DNA of 51,532 nucleotides from Azoarcus sp. TTM-91 (lineage in GTDB: Bacteria; Pseudomonadota; Gammaproteobacteria; Burkholderiales; Rhodocyclaceae). Location of the stretch: the NCBI RefSeq assembly GCF_012911025.1, contig NZ_WUEI01000027.1, positions 1 through 51,532 on the forward strand, read 5' to 3'. The notes under the pieces were generated by a model. The model was not told where the DNA came from and did no database searches. It worked only from the letters and a program-made list of their open reading frames with translations. This document shows positions 8,944-17,669 of this stretch, one piece after another. How positions within the stretch are numbered: the first letter of the stretch is position 1; every line of letters starts with the position of its first letter. The position numbers and the translations under genes were made by a program.

Positions 8944-9936
8944 ATGGAAGGCAGGCCGACTCGGGTCTTCATCTGCGAGGGCTCAGCCATCGCCCGGGCG
9001 CAGCTCGCCGATCTGATCGGCAAGCAGCCGGGCCTGCGGCTGGTCGGTAGCGCAGCCGAGCCGATAACGGCGGCCGAGGCACAGCGCCGGCAGGTGGATG
9101 TACTGCTGGTGGGAGAGGGATCACCCGGCAAAGCCCAGGCCCGGGCAGCGGCGGGGCGGGGCATTGCGGTGCTCGCCCTGGGAGAGTCGGGCCCATCTCC
9201 TGTAGCGCGTCCCGCTGCGCGTTCGCAGGCTGAGTTGGCGGAGTACGGCCGCTTGCTGGCGGAGCGTCTCAAAGCTGCGTCGCGCAGTGCCGGAGCCGCT
9301 ACAGCCCTGCCGGCCGGCAGGCCCCCGCCACCCGGTCGCCCGGGGGCCTATCCGGGCCGCATCGTCTTCATTGGCGCTTCCACCGGTGGTACCGAGGCGA
9401 TCAAGGAGGTCTTGCTGGGGCTGCCTGCACAGATGCCGCCAGTGCTGATGGTGCAGCACATGCCGGAGATGTTCACACCGTCCTTCGCCAAGCGCCTGGA
9501 CGACCTCTGTGCCTTGCATGTGAAGGAAGCTGAGCAGGGTGAGCGGCTGCACGGCGGAACCGTCTATCTCGCGCCGGGCCATTCCCACCTCTCCATTTCC
9601 CGCCACGGCGGCGGCTACGTGTGCGAGTTGGCGAGATCCGAGCCGGTGAACCGTCACCGTCCTTCGGTGGACGTGCTGTTCCGTTCCGCCGCGGCCGAGG
9701 TTGGAGCGGCTGCCATCGGCGTCCTGCTTACTGGCATGGGCAAGGATGGCGCAGAAGGGCTGTTGCGGATGAAACATGCCGGAGCGTGGACGATTGCGCA
9801 GGATCAGCGGTCTTGCGTGGTCTACGGTATGCCGCGGGAGGCTGTTGCGCTGGGTGCAGCCCGTGAGGTGCTGCCATTGAACGCGATTGCGACCCATGTG
9901 ATGCAACGCCTGGCCTCGCCTCTTCATACAGATTGA
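8944..9936 (+). CDS. cheB: Chemoreceptor methylesterase CheB with degenerate receiver
   Basis: A 330-residue protein. The C-terminal half is a complete methylesterase/deamidase: S146 in GASTGG, H172 in QHMP and D268 in GMGKDGA form the catalytic triad, with RHRPSVDVLF also conserved. The N-terminal 95 residues keep the position of a receiver, but the acidic pocket reads CEGSA instead of DDS, and the expected phospho-Asp after the third strand is Gly (LLVGEGSP). The conserved P and K landmarks are not evident. CheA phosphorylation is therefore unlikely, so activity must be constitutive or controlled otherwise. A Pro-rich linker (122-136) joins the halves. It is immediately downstream of cheR. 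Confidence 0.9.
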   Translation: MEGRPTRVFICEGSAIARAQLADLIGKQPGLRLVGSAAEPITAAEAQRRQVDVLLVGEGSPGKAQARAAAGRGIAVLALGESGPSPVARPAARSQAELAEYGRLLAERLKAASRSAGAATALPAGRPPPPGRPGAYPGRIVFIGASTGGTEAIKEVLLGLPAQMPPVLMVQHMPEMFTPSFAKRLDDLCALHVKEAEQGERLHGGTVYLAPGHSHLSISRHGGGYVCELARSEPVNRHRPSVDVLFRSAAAEVGAAAIGVLLTGMGKDGAEGLLRMKHAGAWTIAQDQRSCVVYGMPREAVALGAAREVLPLNAIATHVMQRLASPLHTD

Positions 9937-9960
9937 CTAGGATGAATGGGCGAGGGCGGC

Positions 9961-9987
9961 TCAAGAAGAAGATGCCGGCGCCGATAT
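9961..9987 (+). promoter_or_regulatory. Sigma-28 promoter of the chemoreceptor gene
   Basis: TCAAGAAG, 11 nt, GCCGATAT. The -10 half matches 7 of 8 bases of GCCGATAA and the spacing is exact; the -35 half is weaker. It starts 25 bases after the cheB stop and lies across an ATG at 9986, which therefore cannot be the translation start of the receptor. Confidence 0.78.
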
Positions 9988-10075
9988 GACGCTGGTGGAG
10001 GGGAGGAGCCGCATCCCACCGGGGAGGGTGGCTGAACGAGAACGCGGCGATGACCGTGGTGAGGGGGCTGGTGCT

Positions 10076-11752
10076 ATGGGTTTTCTCTGGATGGCTGTTC
10101 TGGCGGGCCTTCTGTCCTGCCTCGGGGGTGTGGCTGTGCTGGCGACGGCGGCCACGCTGAACGTCACGGCAGTCATTGCCCAGATACTGGTTGGCGCGGT
10201 GACCAGCGCAGGGGTCTGGCTGATGGCGAAGGGGCGTTGGGGAAGGCCGCTGGCGGCATTCGCCGACACCTTGAGCAGCATGCAACGCGATGGCGACCTC
10301 TCCCGCCGGGCGCCAGTCTCCGCCGGGGAGGTCGGAGATTGCGCGACCCGCTTCAATCTTCTTATCGAGAGTTTCCAGGGCATCGTTGGCAAGGTGATCT
10401 TCGATGCCCAGCGGGTGGCCGATGCCGCGGACTCGCTGTCGGCTCATGCGCGCAGCGTCGCCGAGGGTTCCTCCGCGCAGCGCCAGGCTTCGGAGAGCAT
10501 GGGGCAGGCGATCCAGGAGATGACCGCCGGTGTCACCGCGGTTGCCGAGAGCGCCGGCAAGACGGCGGGTAACGCCCAGGAGGCACGGGAGTTGTCGCGC
10601 GAAGGGGCGCGCATCGTGGGCGACGCATCCTCCGAGATCGCCAGCATTGCGCGGTCGGTGGACGCCTCAGCCCATGTGATCGACGCGCTGGGCCAGCGCT
10701 CCGAGGCCATCAGTGGCATCGTCAAAGTCATACGCGAAATTGCCGATCAGACCAATCTGCTTGCGCTCAACGCCGCGATCGAGGCGGCCCGCGCCGGCGA
10801 ACAGGGGCGAGGCTTCGCGGTCGTTGCCGACGAGGTCCGCAAACTGGCAGAGCGCACCTCGGCAGCAACCGGCGAGATCACCGCCATGATAGGGGCCATA
10901 CAGGAGGAGACCCGCAGTGCCATCGCCTCCATCCGCTCCGGCAGCCAGCAGGCGGAAGCGGGTGCCCAACTGGCGCACCAGGCGGCCGAAGCGCTGGAGC
11001 GCATCAACGCCGGTGCGCAGCAGACCATGGAGCGGATAGACGAGATCGCCACTGCCATCGCCCAGCAGGGGCGTGAAGCCAGCAGCGTGGCCGAGCATGT
11101 GCGCGATATCGTCGAGATGGCCGACCGCAACTCGAGCGGGGCGGAGCGCACGCTGGACGAGGCCAGGGAGTTGGAAAGCCTGGCGGTGAACCTCCATGAG
11201 ATCAGCAAGGTGTTCAAACTGGGTGCGGCCGGCGAACAGGCCATGCAGGTTCATCGCCGCATGCCGGACATGGCTGTGCGGGCTGCAAAAGAGATGGGGA
11301 AAATCCTGGAGGAAGCGCTTGCCGCCGGGCAGGTCACCGAACAGGCCTTGTTCGAGCCGGAATACCGGGCGATACCTTCGACCCGGCCGCAGAAATACAA
11401 CACCGGCTTCGACGCCCTCACGGATCGTCTCTTCCCGCGTCTGCAGGAAGCCTTGTTACAGGAGAGCCCGCAGGTGGTCTATGCCATCGGCTGCGACCAG
11501 AAGGGCTATGTACCCACGCACAATGCGCGTTTTTCGCAGCCATTGACCGGCGATTACGACAAGGACTTCGTCGGTAACCGCTCGAAGCGCATCTTCGACG
11601 ATCCGGTGGGCAAGCAGTGCGGTGCCCACCAGTTGCAGTTCCTGATCCAGACCTACCGGCGGGATACCGGCGAAATCATGCACGACATTTCCGCCCCTGT
11701 TTACGTGAATGGTCGTCACTGGGGCGGTTTTCGCATCGGCTACCGTGCATGA
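10076..11752 (+). CDS. Methyl-accepting chemotaxis protein with C-terminal Cache/PAS-like domain
   Basis: A 558-residue receptor. Two hydrophobic segments at residues about 2-24 and 27-48 are separated by only a few residues, so there is almost no periplasmic domain. A HAMP-like stretch ([17 protein letters not shown]) leads into the coiled-coil signalling domain with the hairpin tip ([21 protein letters not shown] in short pieces, then [16 protein letters not shown]). From residue about 399 to the end lies an additional globular domain ([35 protein letters not shown]) that resembles Cache/PAS-fold sensor modules and is predicted to be cytoplasmic. The ATG at 10076 is preferred because the upstream in-frame ATG lies inside the sigma-28 promoter. 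Confidence 0.88.
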   Translation: MGFLWMAVLAGLLSCLGGVAVLATAATLNVTAVIAQILVGAVTSAGVWLMAKGRWGRPLAAFADTLSSMQRDGDLSRRAPVSAGEVGDCATRFNLLIESFQGIVGKVIFDAQRVADAADSLSAHARSVAEGSSAQRQASESMGQAIQEMTAGVTAVAESAGKTAGNAQEARELSREGARIVGDASSEIASIARSVDASAHVIDALGQRSEAISGIVKVIREIADQTNLLALNAAIEAARAGEQGRGFAVVADEVRKLAERTSAATGEITAMIGAIQEETRSAIASIRSGSQQAEAGAQLAHQAAEALERINAGAQQTMERIDEIATAIAQQGREASSVAEHVRDIVEMADRNSSGAERTLDEARELESLAVNLHEISKVFKLGAAGEQAMQVHRRMPDMAVRAAKEMGKILEEALAAGQVTEQALFEPEYRAIPSTRPQKYNTGFDALTDRLFPRLQEALLQESPQVVYAIGCDQKGYVPTHNARFSQPLTGDYDKDFVGNRSKRIFDDPVGKQCGAHQLQFLIQTYRRDTGEIMHDISAPVYVNGRHWGGFRIGYRA

Positions 11753-11818
11753 GATGGCTGACCATGCCCAATTTAAGGTGCGAGAATGCGACTCCGAAGC
11801 TGGGACGCGAAGGATTTC

Positions 11819-11845
11819 TCAAGTCCGCGCCGCGCCGGTCGATAA
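11819..11845 (+). promoter_or_regulatory. Probable sigma-28 promoter of the cheV-cheY-cheZ-cheA operon
   Basis: TCAAGTCC, 11 nt, GTCGATAA. The -10 half has 7 of 8 consensus bases, the -35 half 5 of 8, and the spacing is exact. It is 63 bases before the first cheV and follows the receptor gene, so it probably drives the five downstream chemotaxis genes. Confidence 0.72.
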
Positions 11846-11908
11846 ACTGCCCAAGCTGCTCGCAATTTGCGGGTCGCGAGATAAAAGCCGCCCAATGCGG
11901 AGAGTGAA

Positions 11909-12874
11909 ATGTCCGATCTGCTGAAGAACATCGATGCCCGTACCCGCCTTGCGGGTACCAATAAACTGGAAATTCTGCTGTTCACCCTCGGGACGGACAA
12001 CCGAACCGGCCGGAGGGAGACTTTCGGCATCAACGTCTTCAAGGTCCGAGAGGTGATGCGCACGCCGACCATCACGGCCGCTCCCGAGATGCCTTCCTCG
12101 GTGGAGGGCATGGTGAGCTTGCGTGGCGTGCTGGTGCCGGTGGTGGATCTCGCGAAGTATGTCGGCATCGGCGCCGACTCGCCGCGAGAGATCATGATCG
12201 TCACCGAGTACAACGGCCACACCCAGGGTTTCCTGGTGGAGGCGGTGGATACCATTCTGCGGCTGGACTGGGCGCAGATGCGGGTGCCGCCCGACATGCT
12301 CACCGCCAACATGGGCGGCCTGGTCACCGCGGTGACCGAGCTCCCCGGCAACAAGCTCGTGATGATGCTGGACGTGGAGAAGGTACTGTCCGAAACCACC
12401 CGCTACGACGACGCCTTCATGTTCAAGGACATCGAGCCGATGGACCGTGGCAACGAACACACGGTGTTCTTTGCCGACGACTCCTCGGTGGCCCGCCGTC
12501 AGATCACACAGACGCTGGATGCGCTAGGCGTGAAGTACGTCGGTGCGGTGAATGGCCGGCAGGCCTGGGAGGAGCTGAAGAAGGTTGCCGCCCATGCCGA
12601 GACCACCGGCCGCAAGGTCAAGGACTTGGTCAGCATGGTCCTGACCGACGTCGAGATGCCGGAGATGGATGGCTACATCCTCACCAAGCAGATCAAGTCC
12701 GATCCGCGCTTCGAGGGTGTGCCGGTGATCATGCATTCCTCCCTCTCCGGCATGTCCAACCAGCAACTCGGTCGCTCCGTCGGTGTGGACGAATACGTAC
12801 CGAAGTTTGAACCCCAACGCCTGGCAGTGACCCTGCGCCGCCTGCTCAACCGCGGCGGTGCCGAAGACGCCTGA
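11909..12874 (+). CDS. cheV: Chemotaxis coupling protein CheV (first copy)
   Basis: A 321-residue fusion of a CheW-like coupling domain (residues about 20-165; FGINVFKVREVM, MVSLRGVLVPVVDL) and a receiver domain (about 185-310; FFADDSSVARRQI, phospho-Asp in VLTDVEMPEMDGY). CheV links receptors to CheA and can be phosphorylated, acting in adaptation or as a phosphate sink. The start is an ATG behind GGAGAG. Relative to the next copy it has a five-residue insertion (NRTGR) before the FGINVF strand. No cheW is present in the window, so the two CheV proteins are likely to carry much of the coupling. Confidence 0.94.
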   Translation: MSDLLKNIDARTRLAGTNKLEILLFTLGTDNRTGRRETFGINVFKVREVMRTPTITAAPEMPSSVEGMVSLRGVLVPVVDLAKYVGIGADSPREIMIVTEYNGHTQGFLVEAVDTILRLDWAQMRVPPDMLTANMGGLVTAVTELPGNKLVMMLDVEKVLSETTRYDDAFMFKDIEPMDRGNEHTVFFADDSSVARRQITQTLDALGVKYVGAVNGRQAWEELKKVAAHAETTGRKVKDLVSMVLTDVEMPEMDGYILTKQIKSDPRFEGVPVIMHSSLSGMSNQQLGRSVGVDEYVPKFEPQRLAVTLRRLLNRGGAEDA

Positions 12875-12906
12875 AAACGGCGCCTGACAATAACGAGGTA
12901 ACGCTC

Positions 12907-13863
12907 ATGCTCAACCTGGATCGCAAGGATCCCGCCCTGCTGGATACGGTCGATGGCCGCACCATGCTCGCCGGTTCCAACCGCATGGAGATCCTGCTGT
13001 TCTCCCTGGGAACCAGCGAAATTTTCGGCATCAACGTGTTCAAGGTGCGCGAGGTATCGAAGACGCCCTTCATTACCAAGGCGCCCAACATGCCGGCCGG
13101 TGTGGAAGGGTTGATCTCGCTGCGCGGGAATGTCATCCCGGTGCTCTCGCTGGCCAAGATCCTCGGCTTGGGAGAGGCCAGCGACCCGCTGGGCGGCTCG
13201 ATGATGGTCACCGAGTACAGCAAGCGCACGCTGGGTTTCCTGGTGGACGAGGTGGACCGCATCATCCGGGTGGAGTGGGACAAGGTACGCACGCCGGACA
13301 ACGTCTCCTCCAACGTCCACAGCTTTATCACCGCCATCACCGAGCTCGCCGACGGCAAGCTGGTGTCCATCCTCGACGTCGAAACCATCCTCGCCAACAC
13401 CTTCGGCGAGGCGGTGGTCGGCAACATCGCCCCGCTGGGGAATGGTCACGAGGTGAACGTATTCTTCGTCGACGACTCCGCAGTCGCGCGGCGCAAGATC
13501 GCCGAAGTGCTGGACAAGCTGGGGGTACGCCACAAGCACGCACAGAATGGCCTGGAAGCCTGGACGCGGCTGGAAGGCATGGCCAGCCACGCCCAGCAGA
13601 TGGGGCGGCATGTCGGCGAAGAGATCGATCTCATCCTGGTGGATGCGGAGATGCCGGAGATGGATGGCTACGTGCTCACCCGCAACATCAAGAACGATGT
13701 GCGCTTCGAGGGGATTCCGGTGGTGATGCACTCATCCCTCTCTTCCGAGGCCAACCGTGCCATGGGAAAACGGGTCGGAGTGGATTCGTACGTGGCAAAA
13801 TTCGACGCCGATGTGCTTGCGGATACCCTGCGCCCCCTGCTCCTGAAGGCACGGCAGGTCTGA
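12907..13863 (+). CDS. cheV: Chemotaxis coupling protein CheV (second copy)
   Basis: A 318-residue paralogue of the preceding gene with the same CheW-receiver arrangement: FGINVFKVREVS, LISLRGNVIPVLSL, then FFVDDSAVARRKI and a phospho-Asp in ILVDAEMPEMDGY. The two share their start pattern (TMLAGSNRMEILLFSLG here, TRLAGTNKLEILLFTLG in the first), which points to tandem duplication followed by divergence. Both keep the phosphorylation site, so both are predicted to be phosphorylated by CheA. The gap to the first copy is 32 bases and to cheY 32 bases, consistent with one operon. Confidence 0.94.
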   Translation: MLNLDRKDPALLDTVDGRTMLAGSNRMEILLFSLGTSEIFGINVFKVREVSKTPFITKAPNMPAGVEGLISLRGNVIPVLSLAKILGLGEASDPLGGSMMVTEYSKRTLGFLVDEVDRIIRVEWDKVRTPDNVSSNVHSFITAITELADGKLVSILDVETILANTFGEAVVGNIAPLGNGHEVNVFFVDDSAVARRKIAEVLDKLGVRHKHAQNGLEAWTRLEGMASHAQQMGRHVGEEIDLILVDAEMPEMDGYVLTRNIKNDVRFEGIPVVMHSSLSSEANRAMGKRVGVDSYVAKFDADVLADTLRPLLLKARQV

Positions 13864-13895
13864 CCGCGGCAGCCTGAGGAAACCGGAGAATCAAG

Positions 13896-14297
13896 ATGGC
13901 CGACCCCAAAATGCGATTTCTCGTCGTCGACGACTTTTCAACCATGCGGCGTATTGTCCGCAACCTCCTGAAGGAACTGGGTTACACCAATGTGGAGGAG
14001 GCTGAAGACGGCGCGGTTGCGTTGCAGAAGCTCAACAGCTCGCAGTTCGAGTTCGTCGTCACCGATTGGAACATGCCGAACATGGACGGGCTGACACTGT
14101 TGCAGACGATACGCCAGACCCCGCACCTGAAGCACCTGCCGGTGTTGATGATCACCGCCGAGGCAAAGAAGGAGAACATCATTGCGGCCGCCCAGGCGGG
14201 TGCAAGCGGTTACATCGTCAAGCCTTTCACCGCGGCGACGCTGGCCGAGAAGCTTGAGAAGATCTTCGAGAAGCTCGGCAAGAGTGCCGTGGCCTGA
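13896..14297 (+). CDS. cheY: Chemotaxis response regulator CheY
   Basis: A 133-residue single-domain receiver with every key residue in the E. coli positions: D12, D13, phosphoacceptor D57, T87 and K109. Phospho-CheY binds the flagellar switch protein FliM and changes rotation direction. CheA phosphorylates it, and the adjacent cheZ product dephosphorylates it. The ATG follows a GGAGAA ribosome binding site. Confidence 0.97.
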   Translation: MADPKMRFLVVDDFSTMRRIVRNLLKELGYTNVEEAEDGAVALQKLNSSQFEFVVTDWNMPNMDGLTLLQTIRQTPHLKHLPVLMITAEAKKENIIAAAQAGASGYIVKPFTAATLAEKLEKIFEKLGKSAVA

Positions 14298-14330
14298 TCG
14301 GGCTGGCCGTATCCACGAGGGAGCCCGACG

Positions 14331-15221
14331 ATGGTGAAGAAAGCAAAATTCGATGAGTCCGGTGATTCGGACGATCTCCAAGCCTTGTTCGACAGCATTG
14401 CCTCCACGCCAGCGGTGAAACCTGCGCCGGCGCCAGCCCCGGCTGCCGCACCGGCGGGTGGAGATGCTGCCGACAGCGATGATCTGCAAGCCCTGTTCGA
14501 CTCCGTGGCCGCGGAGTTCACTCCTCCCGCCGCCCCAGCCCCAAAGCCGGCGGCAGCCCCCGCCGTTGCCAGCGCAGCCGCCTTCGCAGCGATGGAGACG
14601 GAAGACGGTGCGGACAAGATCGAGGGCGTTTTCACCCGGATTGGACAGATGACCCGGCAAGTCCATGACACGCTGCGCCAACTCGGTTTCGATCATGCCC
14701 TGCAGGAGGTGGCGGAGGCGATTCCCGACGCCCGCCAGCGCCTGAGCTACATCGCGCAGATGACCGAGCAGGCGGCGAGCCGGGTGCTCAACGCCACCGA
14801 CATCGCCCAGCCGATCCAGGAGCGCCTCGGCGCGAATGCCGAGAGCCTGCAGGTCAAGTGGGATCGCCTCTACGCGAACGAGTTGTCGGTAGACGAGTTC
14901 AAGTCGCTGGCTGCCGAAACCCGTGACTTCATCGGCGGCGTCGCCGATGGCAGCCGCCAGACCAATGCGCAGTTGATGGAAATCATGATGGCGCAGGATT
15001 TCCAGGACCTGACCGGTCAAGTCATCAAGAAAGTGGTCGACATGGCCCAGACCCTGGAGAGCCAGTTGCTCCAGGTGCTGCTGGAGATCACCCCGAACGA
15101 AAAGCGCACCGATGCGCACACCGGCCTGATGAACGGGCCTGTGATCAACAGCGAAGGCCGCGACGACGTGGTGACCAGCCAGGAACAGGTCGATGACCTG
15201 CTCGAGAGCTTGGGCTTCTGA
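14331..15221 (+). CDS. cheZ: CheY phosphatase CheZ with repeated N-terminal motif
   Basis: A 296-residue protein, longer than E. coli CheZ (214). The helical core carries the catalytic segment DFQDLTGQVIKK (Asp and Gln that attack phospho-CheY). The C-terminus ends VDDLLESLGF, the conserved CheY-binding peptide. The extra N-terminal 85 residues contain two copies of SDDLQALFDS (residues 13-22 and 49-58) in Ala/Pro-rich linkers; these resemble the C-terminal peptide in the DDLxxL core. They may be further docking sites. It lies between cheY and cheA in one operon. Confidence 0.94.
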   Translation: MVKKAKFDESGDSDDLQALFDSIASTPAVKPAPAPAPAAAPAGGDAADSDDLQALFDSVAAEFTPPAAPAPKPAAAPAVASAAAFAAMETEDGADKIEGVFTRIGQMTRQVHDTLRQLGFDHALQEVAEAIPDARQRLSYIAQMTEQAASRVLNATDIAQPIQERLGANAESLQVKWDRLYANELSVDEFKSLAAETRDFIGGVADGSRQTNAQLMEIMMAQDFQDLTGQVIKKVVDMAQTLESQLLQVLLEITPNEKRTDAHTGLMNGPVINSEGRDDVVTSQEQVDDLLESLGF

Positions 15222-15287
15222 GCCTGCCATGCGGAATCACCCGGGATCGGCCGGCCGCCCCCGAACGAGAATTGGAGCCTGAGAGCC

Positions 15288-17186
15288 ATGAGTGACTTTG
15301 CCGGGATGGAAGACTTGCTGCAGGACTTCCTGATCGAAGCCGGAGACCTGCTGTCCGGGGTCGACAACAAGCTTGTCGACCTGGAGCGGTCGCCGGACGA
15401 TAGAGGCCTGCTCAACGACATCTTCCGTGGTTTCCACACCATCAAGGGCGGTGCGGGCTTTCTGAACGCGACGGAACTCGTCACCCTCTGCCACCTGACC
15501 GAGAACCTGTTCGACAAGCTGCGCAACGGAGAACTCTCCGTTACGCCCGAGGGCATGGACGTGATCCTTGCCGCCACCGCGGCGGTACGCGACATGTTCG
15601 GCTACCTGGAGCGCGGCTCGCAGCCGCCTGCCGCCGACGCCGCCCTCATCGAAGGTCTGAAGGCGACGATCTCCGGTGAGGCTGCAGCTCCCGTTCCGGC
15701 GCCGGCCAAGCCCGCCGTCACCCCGCCGCCTGCGGCTCCCCGTGCCAGTGGCGGCACGGCCAACGAGCCGGACTGGAACCTGCTCTACAACGCGGTGACT
15801 GGCCTGCCTGTGCCAGTTGCTGAAGTGAGGGCGCCGGAGCCGATGCAGGCGGTCGTGGAAAAACCGCTGGAGGACGTGGTGCAATCGGCGCTGGGCCGGC
15901 GTGCCACCGACAAGCCGACCGCTGCCGCGCCCCCGGCTGGTCGCCGCGAAGGCGAGCGCCAGCGCGATAACTCCATCCGGGTGGATACCGCACGCCTGGA
16001 CCAGGTGCTGAACCTGTCCGGTGAAATCGGCCTGACCAAGAACCGTCTCAACGCCCTGCGCAGCGACATCCTCAGCGGCCGCAACGATACCGAGACGCTG
16101 CACGCGCTGGATCTGGCAGTAAGCCAGCTCGATCTGCTGGTTTCCGATCTGCAGAATGCCGTCATGAAGACGCGGATGCAGCCTATCGGCCGCCTGTTCC
16201 AGAAGTATCCGCGGATAGCCCGCGACTTGGCCCGCAACCTGGGCAAGGACGTGGAGCTGGTCCTCGCGGGCGAGGAAACCGAGATCGACAAGACCATGAT
16301 CGAGGACTTGTCCGACCCCATCATCCACCTCATCCGCAACGCGGTGGACCACGGCGTGGAAGAGTCCTCCGAGCGGGTAGCCAACGGCAAGCCGACCAAG
16401 TCCATCGTCCGGCTCGAGGCGCGCCAGGAAGGCGACCACATCGTGATCATGGTGGCGGACGACGGTCGCGGAATGAACGCCGAGCGGCTGCGGGCCAAGG
16501 CGGTGGAGAAGGGGCTGATCACCGACGAAGAAGCCAACACCATGGACGAACGCCAGAGCTACAACCTGGTGTTCCTTCCCGGCTTCTCGATGGCGGCCAA
16601 GGTTTCCGACGTGTCCGGGCGTGGCGTGGGCATGGATGTGGTGCGCACCAATATCCAGAAGCTCAACGGTTCCATCGACATCCGCTCGCAGCAGGGCAAG
16701 GGCACCACCTTCGTCATCAGCCTGCCGCTGACGCTGGCCATCTTGCCGGTGCTGCTGGTCCGCCTGGGCGAACAGCCTTTCGCGGTGCCGCTGTCCATGG
16801 TTCGCGAGATCCTGCCGGTCGATCCCAAGGAGGTCCAGGAGGTTGGTGGGCGGGCAACCATGGTGGTGCGCGGTGAAGTCCTGCCTATTCTGCCGTTGTC
16901 CAGCCTGCTGGGCTGGAGTCAGGAGCGCACGCCGGAGTACGGCGTTCTGATGCAAACGGCGGAGTTGTCCTTCATCCTCGCCATAGACAGTTTCGCCGGC
17001 CGGGAAGATGCAGTCATCAAGTCACTGGACGACTTCCGTCCCAAGGGAGTGGCGGGAGTGACGACGCTCTCCAATGGTCAGATCGTGCTCATCCTCGATA
17101 TGAAGGAACTGCTGGGTGGAGCCGGCGAGCAGCGCGGTGTTGCACGGGCTGCGCTGATGCGGCAGTCAGTGGCGGCATTCGCCTGA
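15288..17186 (+). CDS. cheA: Chemotaxis histidine kinase CheA
   Basis: A 632-residue kinase. The Hpt domain holds the phosphorylated H50 in FHTIKGGAGF. A linker of about 120 residues rich in Ala and Pro replaces an obvious P2 CheY-binding domain. The dimerisation domain follows (RVDTARLDQVLNLSGEI), then the ATPase with N box HLIRNAVDHGVE, G1 DDGRGM, GRGVGMDVV and GKGTTF, and a CheW-like C-terminal domain. It autophosphorylates in receptor complexes and passes phosphate to CheY and the CheV receivers. Loss of a recognisable P2 is noteworthy but known in other CheA proteins. It is the last gene before a strong terminator. Confidence 0.96.
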   Translation: MSDFAGMEDLLQDFLIEAGDLLSGVDNKLVDLERSPDDRGLLNDIFRGFHTIKGGAGFLNATELVTLCHLTENLFDKLRNGELSVTPEGMDVILAATAAVRDMFGYLERGSQPPAADAALIEGLKATISGEAAAPVPAPAKPAVTPPPAAPRASGGTANEPDWNLLYNAVTGLPVPVAEVRAPEPMQAVVEKPLEDVVQSALGRRATDKPTAAAPPAGRREGERQRDNSIRVDTARLDQVLNLSGEIGLTKNRLNALRSDILSGRNDTETLHALDLAVSQLDLLVSDLQNAVMKTRMQPIGRLFQKYPRIARDLARNLGKDVELVLAGEETEIDKTMIEDLSDPIIHLIRNAVDHGVEESSERVANGKPTKSIVRLEARQEGDHIVIMVADDGRGMNAERLRAKAVEKGLITDEEANTMDERQSYNLVFLPGFSMAAKVSDVSGRGVGMDVVRTNIQKLNGSIDIRSQQGKGTTFVISLPLTLAILPVLLVRLGEQPFAVPLSMVREILPVDPKEVQEVGGRATMVVRGEVLPILPLSSLLGWSQERTPEYGVLMQTAELSFILAIDSFAGREDAVIKSLDDFRPKGVAGVTTLSNGQIVLILDMKELLGGAGEQRGVARAALMRQSVAAFA

Positions 17187-17199
17187 ATTGGCTTATGCG

Positions 17200-17237
17200 T
17201 AAGGAAAAAAGGCGCCTGAGGGCGCCTTTTTTCCTTA
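17200..17237 (+). terminator. Strong terminator closing the che operon
   Basis: A perfect 17-bp stem (17200-17216 with 17221-17237) and a TGAG tetraloop. The GC core is flanked by six A and six T, so it could also work on the opposite strand. It begins 13 bases after the cheA stop. Confidence 0.93.
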
Positions 17238-17335
17238 CCGGTCCGGTACTGCTGGCGCTTGTTCCTGCTCCACCCCTTGCCTACGATGAAAGCAGAGCAG
17301 GCCGGTCCGCGGCCGGCCCGCAGGGAGGAGACATC

Positions 17336-17644
17336 GTGGAGTTCGATTTCGATCAATGGAGCGAGCTGGCGAAGAACGACCCAGCGGCCTTCTTCCAGGC
17401 GCGCCGGCGCACGATAGATCGCTTCATCTCCGAGCACCCAGTTCCTCAGGCGAAGCGCTTGCGCGAGATGCAGCGCTTCATCGACTGCGTGCGGATGTCG
17501 TCGGGCTCCCCGATGCGGGCCGTTCGGGGAATCACCTGCCTCATGAAGGACAGGGTGGAGACGCTGAGCCGGAAAAGTTTGGAACTGGATTTTGCGACCG
17601 CCCGCCTGCGCGAGGTCATGGCCCAGCTTGACGAATGCCGCTGA
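17336..17644 (+). CDS. DUF3135-family small protein
   Basis: A 102-residue protein matching the pattern I know for DUF3135: an N-terminal FDFDQWSELAKNDPAAFFQARR, then a basic helix with RLREMQRFID and a C-terminal coiled-coil-like helix. The function is unknown. I chose the GTG at 17336, preceded by a very good AGGGAGGAG, over an upstream ATG at 17195 that lies across the che terminator. It converges with tal and may be a single-gene transcript. Confidence 0.75.
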   Translation: MEFDFDQWSELAKNDPAAFFQARRRTIDRFISEHPVPQAKRLREMQRFIDCVRMSSGSPMRAVRGITCLMKDRVETLSRKSLELDFATARLREVMAQLDECR

Positions 17645-17669
17645 GGCTGGCGGGCAGTTGGAGCGGCTG

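Noticed and set aside
9986..10075. A longer chemoreceptor starting at 9986
   Set aside because: The ATG is inside the sigma-28 -10 element and the extra 30 residues are Arg/Gly-rich with no family resemblance.
15237..16955. A 572-residue minus-strand open frame over cheA
   Set aside because: It is antisense to an intact cheA with all kinase motifs; no recognisable domain.
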